A stretch of DNA of 64,000 nt from Halosimplex aquaticum (GTDB lineage Archaea; Halobacteriota; Halobacteria; Halobacteriales; Haloarculaceae). Of this stretch, positions 54,596-63,076 are shown piece after piece (positions within the stretch are counted from its first letter, which is position 1; the number at the start of each line of letters is the position of its first letter). The notes under the pieces are model-generated. The model ran no database searches, was not told the DNA's origin, and worked only from the letters and a program-made list of their open reading frames with translations. The stretch lies in contig NZ_CP118158.1 in NCBI RefSeq assembly GCF_028747785.1, forward strand, positions 2,294,001 through 2,358,000. Reading direction: 5' to 3'. A program made the position numbers and the translations under genes.

Positions 54596-55461
54596 GCGAA
54601 TCCCTCCAGTGAGGACTGGACGCGATCGCGGTTCTCATGAGACTGGTACTCCGTTCCACCAACCGCGTCGTCCCACGCGGCACGGTGGTCCAGGTAGAGC
54701 TTGAAGATGTACTCCCAGCGGGTCCACCCGGCAGGGCGCTGATAGCGGTAGCAGTACGCCAGCGAGTCCGTCGAGGCGATCTCGCCGATGATGAACTCGC
54801 TGTCATAGCACCGCTTGTCCAGCCCGAACGCGTGCAGATCTACGTTGGGGAGAACCTCCCGAACGGCAGCGACGATTTCCTCGCAAACCTCCACGTCGTC
54901 GCGGCCGCACATCGTCCCGATACCAACCCGGTCGGTCACCAGATCGTGATCGCGGAGTTGCTGAGCGTGCCGTTGGTAGTCTTCCGGCTCCCAACCCTGG
55001 ACCACCGCAACCGGCTCAGCGCTGATATCGAGGATGTCGTGAAGCTCTGCACACTCGATATGCGCTTCTAACGTCCGCTGTTGCTGCTCCTTGACGCTCC
55101 AGCCGTGGAACTCCCGCACGTCGTCCTCGCAGACGTAATCGCGCCACGCGTACTTCGCGGGCTGGAGCGTCCCGATGGCTTGGAGATACAATTCCGTCGA
55201 TTCGGGATATTCGGCTAGCCCTTGTCCACCATGCTTCGGTGGGGCGAACATCGAGTAGGCGCCGGGATCAATGAACAGGTCGTAATCCCGCCAGCGGGAG
55301 TCTCGACCGTTCAGCATGGTCTGATAGTTGACCATGATCCGCGACGGCCGCGGGCCCTCCAGCCAGCGCTGGGCACGCGCCAGCATCTTCCGCGATGACC
55401 CGCTGGCCGCGCCGGCCCAGAACTCTTGCTGGGTCGTCGCCCGATCTCGGTCATCGGTCAC
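54592..55461 (-). CDS. TGT/DpdA-like 7-deazaguanine transferase family protein (289 aa)
   Basis: A TIM-barrel protein of the tRNA-guanine transglycosylase superfamily as seen in DpdA-like proteins. LFIDPGAYSMF corresponds to the TGT DSGGF loop with its catalytic Asp, AVVQGWEPEDYQRHAQQL to the QGG loop, and RVGIGTMCGRD to the next barrel strand. TGT enzymes insert 7-deazaguanines into tRNA; DpdA proteins insert them into DNA, and some haloviruses modify their genomes this way. The zinc-binding CxCxxC is not seen, so it may be a divergent or non-tRNA enzyme. Central gene of an operon next to tRNA-Val. Confidence 0.75.
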   Translation of the reverse strand: MTDDRDRATTQQEFWAGAASGSSRKMLARAQRWLEGPRPSRIMVNYQTMLNGRDSRWRDYDLFIDPGAYSMFAPPKHGGQGLAEYPESTELYLQAIGTLQPAKYAWRDYVCEDDVREFHGWSVKEQQQRTLEAHIECAELHDILDISAEPVAVVQGWEPEDYQRHAQQLRDHDLVTDRVGIGTMCGRDDVEVCEEIVAAVREVLPNVDLHAFGLDKRCYDSEFIIGEIASTDSLAYCYRYQRPAGWTRWEYIFKLYLDHRAAWDDAVGGTEYQSHENRDRVQSSLEGFA

Positions 55462-55664
55462 GACCCTTCACCCCCATCCAAGCGGCGGCGAGCGCGGCGG
55501 AGTAGGTTTCCGACGGTGCCAGCCGACCGACCGGTCTTGCGGGCGTACTCCCGCATCCCGTAGCCGTCCTGCTCGACCGCCTCGTACACTTCTCGCTCGG
55601 CTTCCGAAAGCGCCGACAGATCCTCTTCGTACTCGAAGAGAGACGACTGGTACCTCACCACCAC
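55458..55664 (-). CDS. Small HTH protein, sigma-70 region 4-like (68 aa)
   Basis: LSEAEREVYEAVEQDGYGMR and EYARKTGRSAGTVGNLLRRA form a region-4-like helix-turn-helix with a basic C-terminus. It overlaps both neighbours by a few bases and is co-transcribed with the TGT-like gene. Probably regulates the element. Confidence 0.7.
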   Translation of the reverse strand: MVVRYQSSLFEYEEDLSALSEAEREVYEAVEQDGYGMREYARKTGRSAGTVGNLLRRARRRLDGGEGS

Positions 55665-55900
55665 TCACTCCCGAAGCACTCCGGATTCTCACAGAGCTTG
55701 TAGTGCGGATACGCCGCGACAGGAACGTCCGTGAAGTCTGCGTCCCCGCGGTAGTCTGCCTCGACGCACGCCGGTTCCGGTTCGTCGGCGTCCGGGTCCG
55801 GGCGATGAAGGGTGTCTGCGTACTGCGAGCGGTTCCGCACGGCAGTCTCCGGAACGTCCCTGCCGTCCGCGTCGGGGTGGGAACGGCTCACGCCAACCAC
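55655..55900 (-). CDS. Hypothetical protein (81 aa)
   Basis: First gene of the operon, GTG start near 55900. Acidic, with a C-terminal CENPECFGSEWW stretch containing two Cys (possible half zinc site). No family recognised. Confidence 0.5.
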   Translation of the reverse strand: MVGVSRSHPDADGRDVPETAVRNRSQYADTLHRPDPDADEPEPACVEADYRGDADFTDVPVAAYPHYKLCENPECFGSEWW

Positions 55901-56084
55901 CCCCCAGAGCCGAGTGAGAACCAGCCCGAGATCCTACCCTCTGTGGCTATGATCGAATATAGACAATTCCCGCTATCGGTGCCAGTCCGATAGTGGAGAG
56001 TGAACCCGGATTCACGGCACGCTATCGGGGTTAGAACCGGGGTAAGGAAGGCGGCAGAATTGCCCGCTTTCCTTATATATTGGA

Positions 56085-56158
56085 TGGGTTCGGGCGGATT
56101 TGAACCACCGATCTCGGCCTTGTAAAGGCCGCGTCATAACCAACTAGACCACGAACCC
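56085..56158 (-). tRNA. tRNA-Val (anticodon UAC)
   Basis: A 74-nt cloverleaf on the minus strand: acceptor GGGTTCG/CGAACCC with discriminator A, anticodon loop TTTACAA giving UAC, T-arm GGTGGTTCAAATCCGCC. No CCA is encoded. The 3' end faces the mobile-looking genes at 52.8-55.9 kb, as expected if this tRNA was the integration site. Confidence 0.96.
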
Positions 56159-56247
56159 TCGCACGAAAGTTTCCACCGCCTCGGAATAACCCTTTCTCTC
56201 TCGGTCGAACCCGTACGCTTACGCCGGCCCCGCTCCTGGCGGACCAC

Positions 56248-56763
56248 ATGGTCGACAGCCGCATCGTCTGGGGGTTCGCGGTCTTTCTCCTCTTCTTCCT
56301 CGGGGGCGTCTACGCCAGCCAGTCGGGACTGATCTACCAGATCAACCCGCCGGACCCCGACAGCTACGAGCGGGTGACCGTCACCGCATATGACGAGAAC
56401 GGGACGGAACTCGCGACGGTCGCTGTGCGCGTCGCCGACACGCGGCCGAAGCGGTGGCTCGGACTCAGCAACACCTCGGACCTCGCGATGGGGGAGGGGA
56501 TGCTGTTCGTCCATCCGGAGGCGGACAACTACGGGTACGTCATGCGCGATATGGCGTTCCCGCTGGACATCGTCTTCGTCAGTGCCGACGAGCGGGTGAC
56601 TGCGGTCCATCACGCGGGCGTCCCCGAGGGCAGTCCCGAGAAGACCTACAGCGGCCGCGCCAAGTGGGTGCTGGAAGTTCCGCGCGGGTGGGCGAACGAG
56701 ACGGGCGTCGATGCGGGCGACCGGATCGCGGTTCCGTCCGCGGCACACAACGCCAGCGATTGA
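56248..56763 (+). CDS. DUF192 family protein (171 aa)
   Basis: N-terminal membrane segment (GFAVFLLFFLGGVYASQSGL), then the DUF192 fold: VAVRVADTRPKRWLGLSNTS, MLFVHPEADNYGYVMRDMAF, PLDIVFVSADERV and GAKWVLEV-like KWVLEVPRGWA. DUF192 proteins are small secreted or anchored domains of unknown role, common in Halobacteria. Chromosomal-type gene next to tRNA-Val. Confidence 0.85.
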   Translation: MVDSRIVWGFAVFLLFFLGGVYASQSGLIYQINPPDPDSYERVTVTAYDENGTELATVAVRVADTRPKRWLGLSNTSDLAMGEGMLFVHPEADNYGYVMRDMAFPLDIVFVSADERVTAVHHAGVPEGSPEKTYSGRAKWVLEVPRGWANETGVDAGDRIAVPSAAHNASD

Positions 56764-56864
56764 TCCGAATCGGGGCGCTCCACGAGCGAGCGGCCGGTTT
56801 CGGTACGGGAACGATTCGCAGGGCTTCGACGCTCTTTTGCGGGTCGATACCCTGAGCGTACTCG

Positions 56865-57875
56865 ATGAGTGTAGACCTCGACGAGGAGGAGGTCTTCGAG
56901 GACGTCCGCGAGCGCGTGGACGACCCGATGCGTCGCCTGTTCGCCGAATACGGTCGCGAGAACGCGTTCCAGTTCGTGGTCGGGTTCGTCAGCAGTATCG
57001 GCGCACGGGTCCTGGACCTGGTCCCTCCGTTACTCTTGAGCGTCGCCGTCGACGCGATCTTTCTCCAGAACAAATCGTACAGTCTGTGGCTCGTTCCGGA
57101 CGCGTGGCTCCCGTCGGATCGGGGGGCGCAGTTGTGGCTGACTGTCGGGATCATCGCGGCGGCGTTCCTCGTCGGCGCGGCGTTCCACTGGACGCGCAAC
57201 TGGGGGTGGAACTCCTTCGCCCAGAACATCCAGCACGACGTCCGGACCGACACGTACGACAAGATGCAGCGGCTGAACATGGAGTTCTTCGCCGACAAGC
57301 AGACCGGCGAGCTGATGTCGATCCTCTCGAACGACGTCAACCGGCTCGAACGGTTCCTCAACGACGGGATGAACTCCTTCTTCCGCCTCTCGATCATGGT
57401 GGTCGCGATCGCGGTCATCCTGCTCAACACCAACTGGCAGTTGGCGCTGGTCGCGCTGGGCGTCGTCCCGCTGATCGCGCTCTTCACGAAGAAGTTCATC
57501 GACGTCATCCAGCCGAAGTACGCCGAGGTCCGCTCGTCGGTCGGACAGCTCAACTCCCGGCTGGAGAACAACCTCGGGGGCATCCAGGTGATCAAGGCGG
57601 CCAACACGGAGAGCTTCGAGTCCGACCGCGTCGACGACGTGAGCGAGGACTACTTCGACGCCAACTGGGACGCCATCGACACGCGGATCAAGTTCTTCCC
57701 CGGGCTGCGCCTGCTGTCGGGGATCGGGTTCGTCGTCACGTTCGTCATCGGCGGGCTCTGGGTGATCGACCAGCCGCTCGGACCGCTCTCCGGCGACCTC
57801 CAGGCGGGCGAGTTCGTCCTGTTCATCCTGCTGACCCAGCGGTTCATCTGGCCGATGGCGCAGTTCGGAAAGAAG
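56865..57875 (+). pseudogene. ABC exporter, membrane domain only, cut by an integrated element
   Basis: About 337 residues of a type-IV (MsbA/McjD-like) exporter: six membrane helices and TGELMSILSNDVNRLERFLN, ending at LTQRFIWPMAQFGKK, the linker normally leading into the nucleotide-binding domain. After codon 57873 the frame continues with about 23 unrelated residues to a stop at 57947. The ATPase half is not in the window and should lie beyond the mobile element and IS B2. The gene is therefore interrupted. Confidence 0.85.
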
Positions 57876-59042
57876 TGTGGTCACAGTCGTACACACGGAA
57901 CGGCGGGGTTTCGCCCCCGAACCCCCGAAATGTCTCTGGCGTTCTGATACATCTACGAATCTACACTTTTCTTGAACGCCTCGAAACCGCCAGACGGCGA
58001 CCGATTCCATCCCTCCCGTCAAGATTACACACGAATCGGGTCCCTACTCGCGTAGTGTAAGGGGTGGGTGAGCGCCCGCCACGTGAATGAAAATAACCAC
58101 GACGCATATATGGGCGACCCCACACCCGTCTTTGAGCCTCATTTTCTGTTTTTTCAGTGAGAACCCGATTTCCCGCGCCCGAACCCCACCCTTCGAGCGG
58201 GGAGAACCCTACTCCACGCCCTTCGAGCGACGGCGACCGCCACCGCTCCGCCCGTCGGGAGGACCGACCGCCCACCGCCACCGCGCCCGCCCCGCCAACA
58301 ATCCCGCGTCCGCTCCACGTTCGTCCTCGAATCGCCACCGTTCTGGCGTGGATTCCACGTCGGTCGCCCGCTCCACCCACGTGAGTCGTGGGTCGTATCA
58401 GATAACCGAGGTATCCCCGCCACGAACGTGACCCGCCCTCCGTCGTTGGATGAAACCACGGGACGGCGCGACGGCTCACGGGTTTGGTGTGTTTATGCCA
58501 TATAAACGACCGACCACGGCAAACATATCAGTTCACGGAGGTATCTCGACCGCCAGCAAAATCCCCGCGCTCACTCCACGGCGGTGGACCGCTCCGCCAC
58601 CGCCTTTACTACTCCACGCCCTTCCCCCTCACGGGCCTACCTAATACTATTCCGAGCGGACTCAGAACGCTTGTACCGCCCGAATCCGTTTTCGCCCTCA
58701 CACGGGGGTCCGTTCGTGTGGCGAGCGACCCGCTCAGTTCGGTGGCGACTGCGGACGCCCCCTATATTTGAAAACCGCCGTCTCAGGCCGTCTCTGTCCG
58801 CTCGGCATAGGTAAGGGCGAGGCGCGAGAGGGGACTTGATGACCGCCTCAATCGGTGGTGTCGTCCACCGTTGCTGTCGTTGTCGGAATCGTCCTTGTCG
58901 GGACGCCTATGTCTACGGTTTGGTCACTTGGGTGGTGGCCCGCCACGACCTTTTCCCATTTTCGTTTTTGTACGATTTCAACCGACTGAGCCACTGCTAC
59001 ACCGTTTTTGATACGTCGAAAAAGAGAGGGTCGCTATCGCGG
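57876..59042. other. 1.2-kb non-coding end of the integrated element, repeat-rich
   Basis: No credible gene. Contains many GCTCCAC/CTCCACG units (58208, 58349, 58573, 58609), one arm of the 148-bp inverted repeat (58526-58673) and a GAAAACCGCCGTCTCA unit at 58770 that recurs at 61819. These features suggest a replication or recombination region. The plus-strand frame 58836-59222 overlaps the minus-strand HTH gene and is not supported. Confidence 0.6.
58526..58673. repeat. Diverged 148-bp inverted repeat (partner at 61833-61981)
   Basis: This segment (ATCAGTTCACGGAGGTATCT to GAACGCTTG) matches the reverse complement of 61833-61981 with scattered substitutions. Long identical runs include GAGGTATCTCGACCGCCAGC and GGTGGACCGCTCCGCCACC. 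The two arms enclose the seven-gene minus-strand operon. Confidence 0.85.
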
Positions 59043-59339
59043 CTAAATCAGGTCCTCAAGCGTGGTCCGCTCGAACTCGCCAAGCGTCCGCTGTTCCTCC
59101 CCCACGGCGTAGTCGCCCCCACGCCGTCGGTGAAATTCCCAGTCGAACTCGCGGACCACTTTCTGAATCGTCTGGCGTCTCACACCGAACAGTCGCCCGA
59201 TGTCGCCAGAGGACAAACCTAACTCGAAGTGTAGATATTTCAATACCTGTTCGTCGCGGTGGGGCTTCTCCAAGCGGACCATACGACGCGCCACGTCGTC
59301 GTCGGGAATCCTCACGTCGTACTGCTCGACGTAGGTCAC
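59043..59339 (-). CDS. Small HTH protein (98 aa)
   Basis: KYLHFELGLSSGDIGRLFGV and RRQTIQKVVREF form a helix-turn-helix. The ATG overlaps the upstream stop (ATGA). Last gene of the element's overlapping operon. Likely a DNA-binding regulator; target unknown. Confidence 0.7.
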   Translation of the reverse strand: MTYVEQYDVRIPDDDVARRMVRLEKPHRDEQVLKYLHFELGLSSGDIGRLFGVRRQTIQKVVREFDWEFHRRRGGDYAVGEEQRTLGEFERTTLEDLI

Positions 59340-59977
59340 GCCCCCTCACCCACCTTGGTAGCCACCTTCTCCGTGGCGGTCGCCAGTTGGTCCGTGGACA
59401 CACCCCAGTCCGCTCGAAGGTCCGTGAGGGCGTCACGGTCCACGCGGAGGATACACCGCTGTTCGTTGGCGGCGTGGAGGGCGACCGCAAGAATCCACGT
59501 ATCCATACCCCCGATGAAATTCAGGGTCTTGGGGGTCGGGAGGGTCGCCAGTTCCTTGGCCCGCTCCGTCGCGCTCTCCCCCAACTGTAGCGTGTTGGCG
59601 ACGGACTGAACGAACCGCTGGCGGTCTTTGGTCAGTTCGTCGGCCTTGTTACAGTCCGCCCGACTGCGGCGTGGCGCGCGGTGGGAATCCACCCCCGCGT
59701 TCCGCGCCCACAGGGTGGCGAACTTGTCCCCCTTGGTCGCCCACCGCTCACAGTCGGGGAGTCGCTCGTTCGGGTCGTAGCCGTCCGCGTGGCGACCCCC
59801 GTAAAGCGTGGTGGCGTTCGGGTTTCCCTCGTTCTGGTCGTGGGTGAGGGCGTCGTCGGACCCGTCGCGTTCGGGAGTCCGTCGGTCCCGCTCCACGTGG
59901 TAGCCGTCTGCGAACTCTTGTTGTTTGATTTCCTGTTCATCCTTCCAATCGTACCGCTGTTGGGTGGTGGTCGTCAT
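59336..59977 (-). CDS. Acidic protein, possible cyclin-box-like domain (213 aa)
   Basis: The N-terminal half is hydrophilic (MTTTTQQRYDWKDEQEIKQQ). The C-terminal half (RQRFVQSVANTLQLGESATE, then WILAVALHAANEQRC and LTDLRADWGVSTDQLATA) has the helical pattern of a TFIIB cyclin repeat, a resemblance noted by eye only. Part of the element's operon. Confidence 0.5.
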   Translation of the reverse strand: MTTTTQQRYDWKDEQEIKQQEFADGYHVERDRRTPERDGSDDALTHDQNEGNPNATTLYGGRHADGYDPNERLPDCERWATKGDKFATLWARNAGVDSHRAPRRSRADCNKADELTKDRQRFVQSVANTLQLGESATERAKELATLPTPKTLNFIGGMDTWILAVALHAANEQRCILRVDRDALTDLRADWGVSTDQLATATEKVATKVGEGA

Positions 59978-60050
59978 ATAAGAAGTCCGTCACGTGGACC
60001 AAGCGGGGAACGACTACCACCCCGACCGAAAACCGTTCAGTTACCGTCTG

Positions 60051-60737
60051 TTACTCGAAGTCTCGGGTATCTACGCTCAGCCCGCCACTGCTGGACCGCT
60101 CCACATTATCCAGATTTGACACCGTGGTCCCGCCAAGTCGCAGGTCCTTCACGTCCGTCGGGTCCACGGTCCCGTTCTCCGCGCCTTCGAGTAGGCCACA
60201 CTGGCGGAGAACGCCACGAACGTGGTCCTCCGAACAGTCGAACAGTCGGGCGATTTCCGCCGTGGACAGTCCGCGCCCCGCATACAGGTTGGCGACCACG
60301 AGCGGGTTATCCGACCGTACCGCGTCGTCGGGCCACGCCTCCGTGAGAACGCTCAGAGCGTCCTCAGTGGCGTTCTGTTCGCCGTCGTCGCCAAGGTCGA
60401 ACAGTTCCCCCGCGTCCAACTGGGACGCGCCTGCGGCGTTCTGGATGGCTTCTCGCCACTTGTTACGGCTCACTTTGTCCGCGGTGGGCGTCGCCTCCGC
60501 CACCGCGTCGTCGTAGGACCCGACCGCGGGATGGCTCAGTAGCGCCTCCACCCAGTCGCGCCACTTGGGGGCGCTCAGTTGGGTGGGTTCGGTCGGATAA
60601 TTCTGGTACGAATCCGCCGCCAGCGGGTCGCCTTCTCCGTACCCAAGTCGGTCGCCGTTCAGTAGGTCCTCCACGCGCTCACTGCGGTCCTCCACGCGGT
60701 CGCCGTCGCGGTCCCGCGCCGTCGCCACGTCGTACAT
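60051..60737 (-). CDS. HTH-containing element protein (228 aa)
   Basis: A C-terminal HTH (GLSTAEIARLFDCSEDHVRG, then VLRQCGLL) follows a helical N-terminal two thirds (LSAPKWRDWVEALLSHPAVG, KWREAIQNAAGASQLDAGEL). It overlaps the upstream gene by TAATG. It could be an element-encoded initiator or regulator; no Rep motif was recognised. Confidence 0.6.
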   Translation of the reverse strand: MYDVATARDRDGDRVEDRSERVEDLLNGDRLGYGEGDPLAADSYQNYPTEPTQLSAPKWRDWVEALLSHPAVGSYDDAVAEATPTADKVSRNKWREAIQNAAGASQLDAGELFDLGDDGEQNATEDALSVLTEAWPDDAVRSDNPLVVANLYAGRGLSTAEIARLFDCSEDHVRGVLRQCGLLEGAENGTVDPTDVKDLRLGGTTVSNLDNVERSSSGGLSVDTRDFE

Positions 60738-61000
60738 TACTCGCCACCTCCGTAGGCCGTGGCGGGCGTAAGGGCGACCACGGTGTCCGTCGCTTCGAGG
60801 ACCACCGCGCCGTCGGGGAGTTCAACCGCCCCGTCCTCCACGGGGAACAATGCTACCACGTACTCCGTTTCGTCCGCTCCCGCAGGGTAGACCGCCGTAA
60901 GCGTCCCGTCCTCGAAAGTGAGGCGGTGGTCGGCGTTCAGGGTGAGGCGGTCGAAGGCGTCCACGTTCTGACGGTTCTTGACCGTGAAATCGTTACTCAT
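60737..61000 (-). CDS. Small hypothetical protein (87 aa)
   Basis: ATG at 61000 (MSNDFTVKNRQNVDAFDRLT), which overlaps the preceding gene's end by 8 bp; frame-opening codons before it are disregarded. Beta-rich, acidic. Stop overlaps the next ATG (TAATG). No family recognised. Confidence 0.6.
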   Translation of the reverse strand: MSNDFTVKNRQNVDAFDRLTLNADHRLTFEDGTLTAVYPAGADETEYVVALFPVEDGAVELPDGAVVLEATDTVVALTPATAYGGGE

Positions 61001-61250
61001 CGCCGCCCTCCGCGGGTTCACTCTCGCCCGCCACGGTGTATTTGGTCGTTGTCTGTTCGTCGTCGCTCAGTTCGTCGGGGATGTCGTTTTCGTTGTAGTA
61101 TTCCATAAGGAAATTGATGATTTCTTCGTAGTTGTCTCGGGTCGCGTCTGTTCGACTGTCGTAGATTCCTACCTCACTGGCGAGGGCTTCTAACCGCGTG
61201 AGGGCGGACGAATCCACGCTAACCTTTCTCGTCTGATACGAACGGCTCAA
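60993..61250 (-). CDS. Small hypothetical DNA-binding-like protein (85 aa)
   Basis: TTG start at 61250 overlapping the stop of the upstream gene (TTGA). MSRSYQTRKVSVDSSALTRL then EALASEVGIYDSR resembles a ribbon-helix-helix-like N-terminus with an acidic tail. Function unknown. Confidence 0.55.
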   Translation of the reverse strand: MSRSYQTRKVSVDSSALTRLEALASEVGIYDSRTDATRDNYEEIINFLMEYYNENDIPDELSDDEQTTTKYTVAGESEPAEGGDE

Positions 61251-61417
61251 GCCTTGTACCTCGCTATCAGGTCGGTTCGGTATCCAGTCGGTTCGTCGGG
61301 GACGTGGCGAAACTCAGTGTCGCCGTCGTAACAGCCACGACAGTAGTAATGGCCGTCGTCGTCGGGATACTGCGGCCAGCCCTCACACCCGTCCGCTTCG
61401 CAGGTTTCCGCGTTCAT
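61247..61417 (-). CDS. Mini zinc-finger protein (56 aa)
   Basis: Cysteines in CEADGC and CRGC with acidic surroundings (GWPQYPDDDGHYY) form a likely zinc ribbon. The ATG overlaps the upstream stop (ATGA) and the stop overlaps the next start (TTGA), which supports a genuine gene despite its size. Confidence 0.65.
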   Translation of the reverse strand: MNAETCEADGCEGWPQYPDDDGHYYCRGCYDGDTEFRHVPDEPTGYRTDLIARYKA

Positions 61418-61584
61418 AGGCGGACGTTACTGGCCTTCTTTCGGTTCTTGACCATTTCCTCACACGCTTGGTCAATGACCACGCCCATAGGGACACGTTC
61501 GTCCCCATAGACGCGCTCACGGGTTTTCTTTACTTGTTTCAGTTCGTCGTCGGAAAGTCGTACTCGGTTCTGTCGTCGGGCCAT
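61414..61584 (-). CDS. Ribbon-helix-helix regulator (56 aa)
   Basis: MARRQNRVRLSDDELKQVKK, then VYGDERVPMGVVIDQACEEM: a beta strand followed by two helices, the RHH fold of plasmid copy-number and antitoxin proteins. First gene of the seven-gene operon and the likely autoregulator binding the repeats just upstream. Confidence 0.7.
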   Translation of the reverse strand: MARRQNRVRLSDDELKQVKKTRERVYGDERVPMGVVIDQACEEMVKNRKKASNVRL

Positions 61585-62007
61585 AATTCAGTCCTCAGCG
61601 GTTCGCCCCTCGGGGCCACCGCTCTATGTCCATCGTAATTAGAGTCAGTCGTTATTAACACGCTCTAAGCGATTCTAAGGCCGTTATATCGTGAGACGCC
61701 CCTATTCCCCCGCGAGACGCCCCAACGCCAATGTTGGAAAGTTGATATTCCCCAACCCGAGTTAATAACTCCGCCCCAACGCCTCAACACGGGACGACCC
61801 CCTCACACCCGCCTAAACGAAAACCGCCGTCTCAAGCGTTCTCTGTCCGCTCGGAATAGTATTGGGTAAGCCCGTTGGGGACGTGGGCGTGGAGCGGTCA
61901 GGTCGGTGGCGGAGCGGTCCACCGACGTGGAGCCACGCGCGGGGATTATGCTGGCGGTCGAGATACCTCCGTGAACTGATACGTCCCCACGGATACGGAC
62001 GTGAAAA
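61585..62007. promoter_or_regulatory. Intergenic control region with repeats
   Basis: Lies between the RHH operon (minus) and the 62.0-kb genes (plus). Holds two GAGACGCCCC units (61693, 61711), two CGCCCCAACGCC units (61717, 61772), GTTATTAAC/GTTAATAAC mirrored units (61653, 61762), a GAAAACCGCCGTCTCA unit and the right arm of the inverted repeat (61833-61981). Candidate operator and replication-origin region. Confidence 0.55.
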
Positions 62008-62178
62008 ATGTACGACAAAATCAAGCGAATCAAAGAACGAATCACGCGCCAGCGGTGTCCGCCGTGGGACGAATCCAGCGGTGTGAATGGTGTCGAACGG
62101 CTTTGCGAATTATATCAAAATGTCGGAAAGTCGTCTCATAGCGGGGGCGTTTTCCCGCGAGTTACGTCAAAACTATGA
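62008..62178 (+). CDS. Small basic protein (56 aa)
   Basis: MYDKIKRIKERITRQRCPPW, then a hydrophilic rest. Its stop overlaps the ATG of the next gene by 4 bp (ATGA), which is the main support for it. No family recognised. Confidence 0.5.
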   Translation: MYDKIKRIKERITRQRCPPWDESSGVNGVERLCELYQNVGKSSHSGGVFPRVTSKL

Positions 62179-62822
62179 ACAGGTGTCCGCAGTGTGGCGA
62201 CCGATTCGAGAGACTTGGGCAACACTACGCCGTCGGGAGGTGTGACCGCCCCGACCTGTCCGACCGCCAGCGGGCGATAGTCGAATATTTGATACTACTC
62301 GGGGCGAACGTCCGTGAGGATAACACAGAACCTCGATTAGAGGTGTTTTCGACCAAGCGGTGGCGGTTGGCGTCCGTGGCGGACGCGCTCGGGTGGTTGG
62401 CGAACTCTCCGCGTCGCCACGTCGAGGCGACCGACCCCCACAGTAGCGATATGTGGGCGCTCACGTCCGTCCCCCACCCGTCCGTGGCCTACGGCGGACC
62501 CACGGACGTGGCGCGACTGCGACCGCTCACGGCGCGTCTGATAGTCGTGGAGCGGGCGACGTGGGTGGGCGACCTGTTCGGGTCGCTCCACGTGGACCTG
62601 CGAGGCTTCGACGTGGACGGCGACCACTTACGCCGTCTCTTGGCCCGTGAGGGCGTCGCCACGGTCGAATACGACGGGGAGGGGTATGCGGAGGACACCC
62701 ATACCGCCCGCTACCACTGGCATCCCGACGTGGTAGTGGTCCCTCACTACGACGCGGTGGACCTTCTCGAATGGGTGGGTATGTCACTCAGTGACGTGGC
62801 GGACCCGATTCAACTGGGATAA
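62175..62822 (+). CDS. Zinc-finger hypothetical protein of the element (215 aa)
   Basis: Starts MNRCPQCGDRFERLGQHYAV with a CxxC and later Cys (GRC) finger, then a region LIVVERATWVGDLFGSLHVD and VEYDGEGYAED. The overall shape, a finger plus alpha/beta domain in a mobile element, would suit a DNA-binding or homing-type nuclease, but no catalytic motif is certain. Confidence 0.55.
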   Translation: MNRCPQCGDRFERLGQHYAVGRCDRPDLSDRQRAIVEYLILLGANVREDNTEPRLEVFSTKRWRLASVADALGWLANSPRRHVEATDPHSSDMWALTSVPHPSVAYGGPTDVARLRPLTARLIVVERATWVGDLFGSLHVDLRGFDVDGDHLRRLLAREGVATVEYDGEGYAEDTHTARYHWHPDVVVVPHYDAVDLLEWVGMSLSDVADPIQLG

Positions 62823-62870
62823 GCGGGCGGTGGCGGTCGGTCCTCGCCCGACAGTGGTCGGGCTTGAGAG

Positions 62871-62888
62871 TCGGGACTTGTCCCGACG
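62871..62888. repeat. Palindromic hairpin after the 62-kb gene
   Basis: GTCGGGACTTGTCCCGAC is an 8-bp stem with a 2-nt loop about 50 bp after the stop; CCCGAC/GTCGGG units recur nearby. Possible transcription terminator or recombinase site. Confidence 0.5.
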
Positions 62889-63076
62889 CCCTCAATTCCG
62901 ATTAGACGCGACGCGACGCGCGTAGCCAGCCCGCGGGGTGGAGGGAGGGCGTCAGCCCGACCGCTCCCGACACGCGGGGCGGTGGCGGTCACTCAGTCCC
63001 GTGGAGCGGTGTTTCCACTGTCCAAGGTGTGGGGTAGCGTCGTCAAAAGTAGGTCCGTCCGCGCTTCGAGCGTCGT

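Noticed and set aside
56711..58060. 449-aa plus-strand and 330-aa minus-strand ORFs over the ABC exporter
   Set aside because: High-GC shadow frames; the 56865 frame has the exporter membrane-domain sequence and acidic composition.
58836..59222. 128-aa plus-strand ORF
   Set aside because: Overlaps the HTH gene at 59043-59339 on the other strand, has Cys/Arg-rich non-haloarchaeal composition and no supporting context.
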